Source: Dryococelus australis (lineage: Eukaryota > Arthropoda > Insecta > Phasmatodea > Phasmatidae). From it: a stretch of DNA of 64,000 bases. Under the pieces are notes generated by a model. It was not told the DNA's origin and ran no database searches. It was given only the letters and a program-made list of their open reading frames with translations. The translations under genes and the position numbers were made by a program. Shown here piece by piece: positions 58,579-64,000 of the stretch. Positions within the stretch are counted from its first letter, which is position 1; each line of letters opens with the position of its first letter. The DNA is taken from NCBI GenBank assembly GCA_029891345.1, contig CM056994.1, forward strand, positions 223,086,491 to 223,150,490, in the 5' to 3' direction.

Positions 58579-58646
58579 GTTGAGAAGTTACAGCGGGCAA
58601 GAGCCCCATCCCATTGCTTCCTGTTGTACCAAGTGGCGACGAGGTT

Positions 58647-58697
58647 GCCTGCCTGCCTGCCTGCCTGCCTGCTTGCATTGCGTTGCGTTGCGTTGAT
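58647..58697. repeat. GCCT and GCGTT microsatellites
   Basis: About seven GCCT-like units followed by GCATTGCGTTGCGTTGCGTT, just before the transposase remnant. Confidence 0.9.
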
Positions 58698-58733
58698 AGT
58701 CAACACCCCAGACAGTTCTTCACAATGTGTTTG

Positions 58734-59230
58734 ATAGAGCGGAGTAATGAGGAACTGATGGACATGCATCTCACAGTTTGGTGAATTTGTGTGTAATGCA
58801 TCAGCTGTGCGTCGTCGATACGCCGAAAAGTTTCCAGCTCGACATTGACTAGTTGCTTTTACATTGACTTCAGTTGCTGAATTTACGAGACGATATGTGG
58901 TACATGCACAATGGTTCACCAGCACTGTTTAGTCGCACGACAATGTATGCGCGGTATCCAGTGCGTTGGATTGGCCGAGGTGGTCCAGTGGGTTATCCAT
59001 CCAGATTACCACACCTAAACCCAGTCGACATATACTTGTGGGGTCACTTGAAGGCACAGGTGTATGCAACTGTCTTGGGCAATGTGGAGGATCTCTGGCA
59101 ACGCATTCAAGATGCATGCCGTACCGTATAGGCAAATCCCGGAATGTTGCAGCATGTGCGCCAGTCATATGCACACCGCATTCGTTCATGTATGGAGAAG
59201 GGTTGCTCACACTTCGACCATATGCTGTAG
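58734..59230 (+). pseudogene. Decayed DUF4817-type DDE transposase
   Basis: A remnant of an IS630/Tc1/mariner-superfamily transposase. The N-terminal helix-turn-helix part reads IERSNEELMDMHLTV, where the initial ATG is now ATA at 58734. After a frameshift come FGEFVCNASAVRRRYAEKFP (58777 on) and a large deletion of the middle. The C-terminal catalytic part follows: WYMHNGSPALFS, RWIGRGGPVGYPS, HLNPVDIYLWGHLKAQVY. The second catalytic Asp (MHDG in relatives) is Asn here, while the Asp of NPVD remains. A TAG at 59129 interrupts the usual tail NPGMLQHVRQSYAHRI to SHFDHML, ending at 59228. About 150 codons of the expected 340 or so survive. A possible AATAAA follows near 59252. Confidence 0.8.
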
Positions 59231-59489
59231 CCATGTAAAATTTTCGCATTACAAATAAATCACTGCGACTCGAAACCGACATTAGTTTTTTTTTACTACC
59301 CCACACTACTACCATTTACCCTTTACTACTACCATTTATTTAGGACAAAAAGATGAACCAGGATGTAATTTGGTATGTCTTGGACCATAGTGAGTGGTAC
59401 AGGCTACCTACTTCCCAAGCAACCGTTAATCTGCCGTTCAAATAAAAATCATATTTCTGCTCTAACAGTTGGGATTAACGCATACTATC

Positions 59490-59935
59490 AAGTCGACCTT
59501 TTTTATTGCTTGTTGCGTGCTGATTACTAACATGTGATGTCAAATTGCTTAAATAGCAGGGTTACAAAGTTCTAAGCAATTGGAAGGTGCCAACCCCTGT
59601 TTAATGTATGAGAGGGTTTTCTCTCCATAATGCCATTTTGAGCGGTAACCTGCCTTGTAAACGCTTGCCTGTATGCCGATTTTTGTTGCTTAATCGCAAG
59701 TGGTTTCCAAATTTATCGTTGCGTAACACATTTACAGTTGCAAAGTTCCGGGTCTTTTACCACTCTCAGAAATTAATTTAGGCTCTATGTCATATATAGG
59801 CTTGTGTGTTTCCATATTTATTTGTCCTAAGTATTCCGTTCACGCCGGGTTAGATCACATTAACGACTCACCCTGGATAAACACACGGACTGTGTACCTA
59901 TCAATATGCAAAAAAAAATATTGAGCCATGGAAAT
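59490..59935 (-). repeat. Right inverted-repeat arm
   Basis: The inverse of 57575-58015; see the transposon entry. It contains TTGGAAGGTGCCAACCCCTG, the counterpart of the left GGGGTTGGCACCCTCCAA. Confidence 0.7.
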
Positions 59936-59993
59936 AAATATATACAAGACAAGTTTCAGAAATGTCAAAAAAAGTGCACTCGTTCTGTGAGAC

Positions 59994-61178
59994 TATATTT
60001 GTTTGTTCGTTTTATTGCATCCATAAGATGTTTCAATACATAGCTGTACAAAGTAAAGTTATTGGACAAGTCAAATTACGGTATGCAAAGTTTATACACT
60101 GGATATTGTAAATATCATATTTTTCTTCGTAACGTGACTAATCGTCTTCCAGCATGCTGTAAGGCGTCATCGTTTTGCTGAAACAGAAGAGAAAGGGAAC
60201 GAGAAAAATCGGAACTAGAAATGTGTACGATGAAATGTTATACAGTAATTTCTTAATATATGTAATTTAGATATTCATCTACGCTATAAAATTCCCATAC
60301 AATAAAAAATTCTTTCAGCTGTTTTTTTAAAGAGTTTTTGTTTAGAAAAGCATATTGAAATGTGTGCAGTTGGTATTAGTTTTTTTTTATTCAACTCGGA
60401 TGTAATGTGAGCAGCAGTGTTGTAATGCAAGGCCACATAATGTTTTTCTTACAAGCTCGGGCAGAAATGTCCATATGAGACCTGCTATCCCAGCCTGCAT
60501 GCAAGCAGTTTTGGAGGGTTCTTTGGAATAACCTGTCCAACGATACTCATTACCGCCCAAGTAAAGACGAGTACATTATTTAATGATTTTACTTTTGCAA
60601 ACCGTGGCTCATGAACAATCTTCACTCACGACTTTAGCACAGTGCGTAATCGTTTTGTTGTGATAATGGGAACTTTGTTTTTTTTTTTGTTTTTCTATTA
60701 AACGCGAATGTTTACCTTAGTTAACTCAAAATGTTGTTTTAGAATCAGTAAATGTTTTTCGTGGATTTTTATTTACTATTTATTCGCGTGTAATAGTCTT
60801 ACGCTCCTTCCCAAAATAAAGTTAATAAAATGGCTCTACCACCCTCTCTCTGATTGGATAGAATGTAGGAAACTTTTCCATCGAAATTGCACACGGTCAG
60901 TTACGAAAACGTCCGTGAGAACGGCCAATTTATGGCCAACTCTTCCGTAGAACCATCCATACCAGCGGCCATGCAGCGGGCTGATTACGAACATCGCATA
61001 TCGCAAGATTCGGTTCGCTGAGAAACGAGTTTGTCGGTGTTTTGCGCGTTCTAGAGCGAACTGAATATATGAACATCTTGTGTTTCGTTATTGTAACGCA
61101 AATGTTGGAGTTTGAAGACGTCGCAGCGCTGAAAATTGCAAAATGCGAGTACGAACCTACGTTTTGTGCGGTCAACAT
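59994..61178. other. Gene-free stretch
   Basis: AT-rich with no recognised gene. ORFs at 60708-60950 and 60930-61181 (opposite strands) lack motifs. Confidence 0.5.
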
Positions 61179-61447
61179 CACTGTACAAAAAGTAGTGTAA
61201 TTTTACACTAAATGTATGTGGCGGCAGTGTCTCCACTGACATCGATGTAATTTTACACCTACATATGTCAGTGTATTTTTACTCAACGTCCAAGTGAATT
61301 TATCCTACAAATTAGTAAAATGGCATTTGAATTCACAGGAACATTTGTGTAAAACTACAAATACTGTACTCGTTTTACAAATTACACATGTAAAATTTAA
61401 ATTACAAAAAATTTATACATGTACATTTACACTTATTTTTTACAGTG
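61179..61447. mobile_element. Short TIR element with CACTGTA ends
   Basis: The left end CACTGTACAAAAAGTAGTGT is mirrored by the right end ACACTTATTTTTTACAGTG, about 270 bp apart. The interior repeats TGTAATTTTACAC- and TTTACAAATTACACATGTAA-like motifs in both directions. It looks like a small MITE built from TGTAAAT-type palindromic pieces. No ORF of note. Confidence 0.6.
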
Positions 61448-62519
61448 ATCGTAACTGGCGTGCATTATTCACCACGAGTAAGATTATCCGTTGAGAGCTG
61501 AACGTAAACAGAGTGTACGTAATTTACTTTAAGCTAATTAACTAATGAATAAACATAATACACTCTAATATGATGTAAACACTTGGCATTATTAATATAT
61601 ATATATATATATATTTATATAGCTGTAGCAGTTTTTGTAGTTTATTGTCGGATATTTGCTGCGGCAGCACGAGTTTATTTTCCCACTCACCAGAGGTCGC
61701 TCTGGGTGAGCTGTAAGTTTATAAACCACAAACATAAATAGCAACGAAATTGTCGCACACGTTATTCCTAGTACCTTTCTCCAATTAAATATATAATTTT
61801 TGGTAGGTTTTTACGTCTGGCTGGACAACATTGCTAAATCAAATTTACTCAACAATTTCTAGTGTATTAGTTTGTCCTGCGACGTCATAGAATTTCTATA
61901 TGCTTCGACGTTTAATGAAACGCGTAACGCATTGCACTTTGCAATCGCTAAACTCGCTTTGTGTTTTGTTATGTCTCCGAAGCACGACGATTGCTGTCGG
62001 AGAGTTCGTGTTCTGTCCGCAGGCTTGCGTGTAATCATCCAAGGAATCTTCCATCGGGGCATAGAGGCTAAAAGCCTGATACAGACGGACATCTTTCGTG
62101 GTGATCAAGAGGTGATCACAAAAAGGCGAACAAGGACAACGCCATATTGTATTCAAGTCTCATGTACATACTGTACACGCAGTAGTATTACTTGGATGTT
62201 TCAGCATGCCAGTCACTCATTTCCGCCACAACACGCAAAGATTTTACGAACAATACAAATCACTAATACAGAATTAAAATCTATTCTCTGCTCTTAAATT
62301 AACAATATAAACATAAATAAATGTTCGGAAACTACATAAACGTATAACACGCAAATTTAAACGCACTACTTGCACAAGAAGGTGAACGAAAAATAGAACA
62401 GTCTCTAAATGATTCTAGCTTGCATGCAAGCCACTTGCAAACAACTCAACCAGTCACACAATGAAAGTTGACTTGAACAACAAAGGTGTACATCTTGTTG
62501 TACAAGAAAGTGAACTGTG
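61448..62519. other. Unassigned stretch
   Basis: An (AT)n tract lies at about 61595-61614. A 141-codon plus frame (61872-62297) overlaps 77- and 86-codon minus frames, and none shows a domain. A perfect 7-base-arm palindrome around AGAGG lies at 62101-62119. Confidence 0.45.
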
Positions 62520-63220
62520 TGTAAAACACCTGCCACACTGTCAAATTTTTCCGTCTAACTGCTTCCAATAAGTTTGGTCAAATAAAGTTGGACAATCGTC
62601 ATCGAAACGTCATAAACGTCGCCATTTTTGTCAGAGAAAGTTGTATGGCTTCAGTTTCCATCAAATATTTGAAGATTGGACCGGTTCTAAAATGTATATG
62701 ATGTTTGACGGTCTCAGCCAATCAGTATCTTGCACGATGAAAATGGATGTCAAGAAACTTTAAAATAACGAACAATTTCTGGAAACGAATTAAGCTATGA
62801 AGATAATTTATTTATGTAGAAGCTATGTCCGCAGGAATGCTATTTTAAGTGAATATTGCACATAATATTACGAACTCCGAGGCATTAAATTTCATTGTGC
62901 AGGAAACTTCTCTGAAAAAAAAATGTTTAATTTAGTAAAGAAGCGAAAATAAATTGCAACCTTCCTTACATTTCTTCCTGTAATGGACCGCATGGAAAAA
63001 CAAAAGCAATATCTCACTATGAAAATAAATTTTAAATAATAATTCAGATTCGATTCTTCCAGCAAAAAAATTTGACATTGTGACATATTTTCAAACACGT
63101 TCAAGATTATTGTGATAAGATTTGTCGGAAGGAAATAATTGATGGCCGTAATTTGTCTACAAATTTTATTGTCAAATATAGTTGAAGGCGAAAATATGAT
63201 AGTGTGACAGGGGCTTAGCA
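62520..63220 (-). mobile_element. 0.71 kb TIR element, copy 2 (inverted)
   Basis: Ends AACACCTGCCACACTGTCAA and GATAGTGTGACAGGGGCTTA form inverted repeats of about 27 bases. Read on the minus strand it aligns with 21497-22209 across its length. The last part of a 252-codon minus frame (62892-63650) runs through it by chance. Confidence 0.8.
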
Positions 63221-63224
63221 GGCT

Positions 63225-63560
63225 TAAGGTGAAGGGTAGTGTTGGCTTGTCTGTGTCCACCGCAGGCAGGGCGACGGCTGCTTGTTTTCTGCACGGAAGT
63301 GCAGCGGGGCGTGAAGGAGAAAGCCTTTCCCCCGCGGCGCGGCGAGGCACCGGGGGGATTGGCACGGCTCTCATTTGTAAGCAGATTAAGGAGGAGGACA
63401 AAGTTAAATGGGAAAGTGTTCGGAATAAACGCGCCCGCCTGCCCGTGACGTGTCTAATGCGGCGATGAAATTGAGCGCGCGCCCGGAACTCGCTTCGCTC
63501 TCCTTGCAACTGTGTTTGTGCCGCGAGTGTGTAAATAAGTTTACAGCACAGCGCGGCACA
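63225..63560. other. GC-rich, CpG-rich island
   Basis: A block with CCCCGCGGCGCGGCGAGGCA, AACGCGCCCGCCTGCCCG and GAGCGCGCGCCCGGAACTCG in an otherwise AT-rich region. The inner GTAAGCAGATTAAGGAGGAG and AAAGTTAAATGGGAAAGTG are less GC-rich. Frames on both strands are open because GC-rich DNA has few stops. It could be a promoter-type CpG island or a conserved non-coding element; no exon was recognised. Confidence 0.35.
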
Positions 63561-64000
63561 CTTTAAAATGTAATTTCCTGATGCGCCTTGTGGAGGCGGT
63601 AATATTACAGGACATTCAACTTCCTCACAACTGTCTCCTGCTGAACACAAAGCTAAGGAACGTTATACACTGTATTGTTCCAAGTTTATATGATAGGAGG
63701 ACATTGCTGTGGTTAACGTGCCATAGTTCAGTTTAGTTACAGTATATATTTTGTTTCACAGCAGGCCGTAAACGAACATGATTGACATATTACTGTTTTT
63801 TAAACCTGTTTTATGTGGTTCGCTCTTGTCTTACTTACCTCCAATTTGTTTTGTAATACAATGAATGGTGTACTTTCCTTAACGTGAAGTTCAAATTCAT
63901 TACTAGCCTGTAGACTACGGGTAAGAAAAATGACAATTTCATATTTAATCACACGCTGTTATACTTTCGTGATTTATCCCTCCATATGATGATCGAACTA
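63561..64000. other. Gene-free stretch to window end
   Basis: No gene, RNA or repeat is recognised. Confidence 0.5.

Larger units (their letters stand above)
57143..59993 (+). mobile_element. Long-inverted-repeat Tc1/mariner-superfamily transposon, dead
   Basis: A segment at about 57600-58015 is the inverse of 59490-59900. Matches include GGGGTTGGCACCCTCCAATT versus its inverse at about 59575-59604, GTAACCCTGCT, GCAATTTGA, GCAACGATAAATT and CCACTTGCG. The outermost GAACGAGTGCACTTTT near 57150 is mirrored by AAAAGTGCACTCGTTC near 59971. The left arm is longer, perhaps through an AT-rich insertion at about 57200-57580. Between the arms lie a family 1 MITE and a decayed transposase. Confidence 0.65.

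Noticed and set aside
58560..58925. 121-codon minus-strand ORF
   Set aside because: It is antisense to the transposase N-terminus and to the GCCT/GCGTT microsatellite.
59064..59315. Several extra ORFs on both strands around the transposase remnant
   Set aside because: They are shadows of the decayed transposase in other frames.
62892..63650. 252-codon minus-strand ORF, one of the longest in the window
   Set aside because: It begins in the CpG-rich island, where stops are rare, and its second half reads antisense through a TIR element, including its terminus. No domain is visible.
1..64000. CRISPR arrays, operons, bacterial promoters, rRNA genes, LTR retrotransposons
   Set aside because: No regularly spaced repeats, no bacterial gene layout, no rRNA-like sequence and no pair of long direct repeats with a pol gene were seen.

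Overview
The window looks like non-coding, repeat-filled DNA from a large AT-rich animal genome, most likely an arthropod and probably an insect. The reasons are a Tx1/L1-type LINE with an arthropod-style gag-like ORF1, a decayed Tc1/mariner-superfamily transposase with a DUF4817-type N-terminus, several tRNA-derived SINE families with short tandem-repeat tails, many MITEs, and no bacterial gene organisation. I could not identify the species or any convincing host protein-coding gene. Almost every open frame is a short chance ORF or lies inside a repeat.

Layout. The first 4.9 kb hold a short TIR element, a MITE split by a SINE (about 985-1603) and one copy of a 0.4 kb TIR repeat (1893). A nearly full-length dead LINE fills about 5.33-10.5 kb: ORF1 has a zinc knuckle and an RRM-like stretch, and ORF2 has an AP-type endonuclease and a reverse transcriptase. 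From 12.8 to 20.2 kb there are MITEs, three of them clustered at 17.9-20.2 kb. At 21.5-22.2 kb is a 0.71 kb TIR element whose second copy lies inverted at 62.5-63.2 kb. From 23.7 to 29.3 kb there are a second LINE endonuclease fragment, more MITEs, a hairpin element and two SINEs. From 31.3 to 33.4 kb there are a complete 0.4 kb TIR element, a GC-rich island with strong predicted RNA-like folding, and two MITEs back to back. The stretch 35-56 kb is mostly anonymous AT-rich DNA with scattered MITEs, SINEs and microsatellites. At 56.0-60.0 kb are three SINE copies followed by a long-inverted-repeat DNA transposon with a broken transposase and a MITE nested inside it.

How the parts relate. The commonest repeat, called family 1 here, is about 420 bp long. 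It begins near AGGCTGTTCACGRTAAAGTG, ends with the inverse, and has flanks that fit a TA target duplication. About 15 copies are present. A second set (family 2) shares the outermost bases and a 3' segment with family 1 but has a different interior. Neither set encodes a transposase. The Tc1/mariner remnant at 58.7 kb shows that this superfamily was active in the genome, but I cannot link it to the MITEs by sequence. The SINEs would have depended on LINE enzymes. The two LINE remnants show one possible source, though the SINE tails do not match the LINE 3' end I can see.

Limits. All repeat families were recognised by eye from matches within the window and from remembered protein motifs. Boundaries are approximate to a few to tens of bases, and family names such as 'family 1' or 'SINE-A' are local labels.
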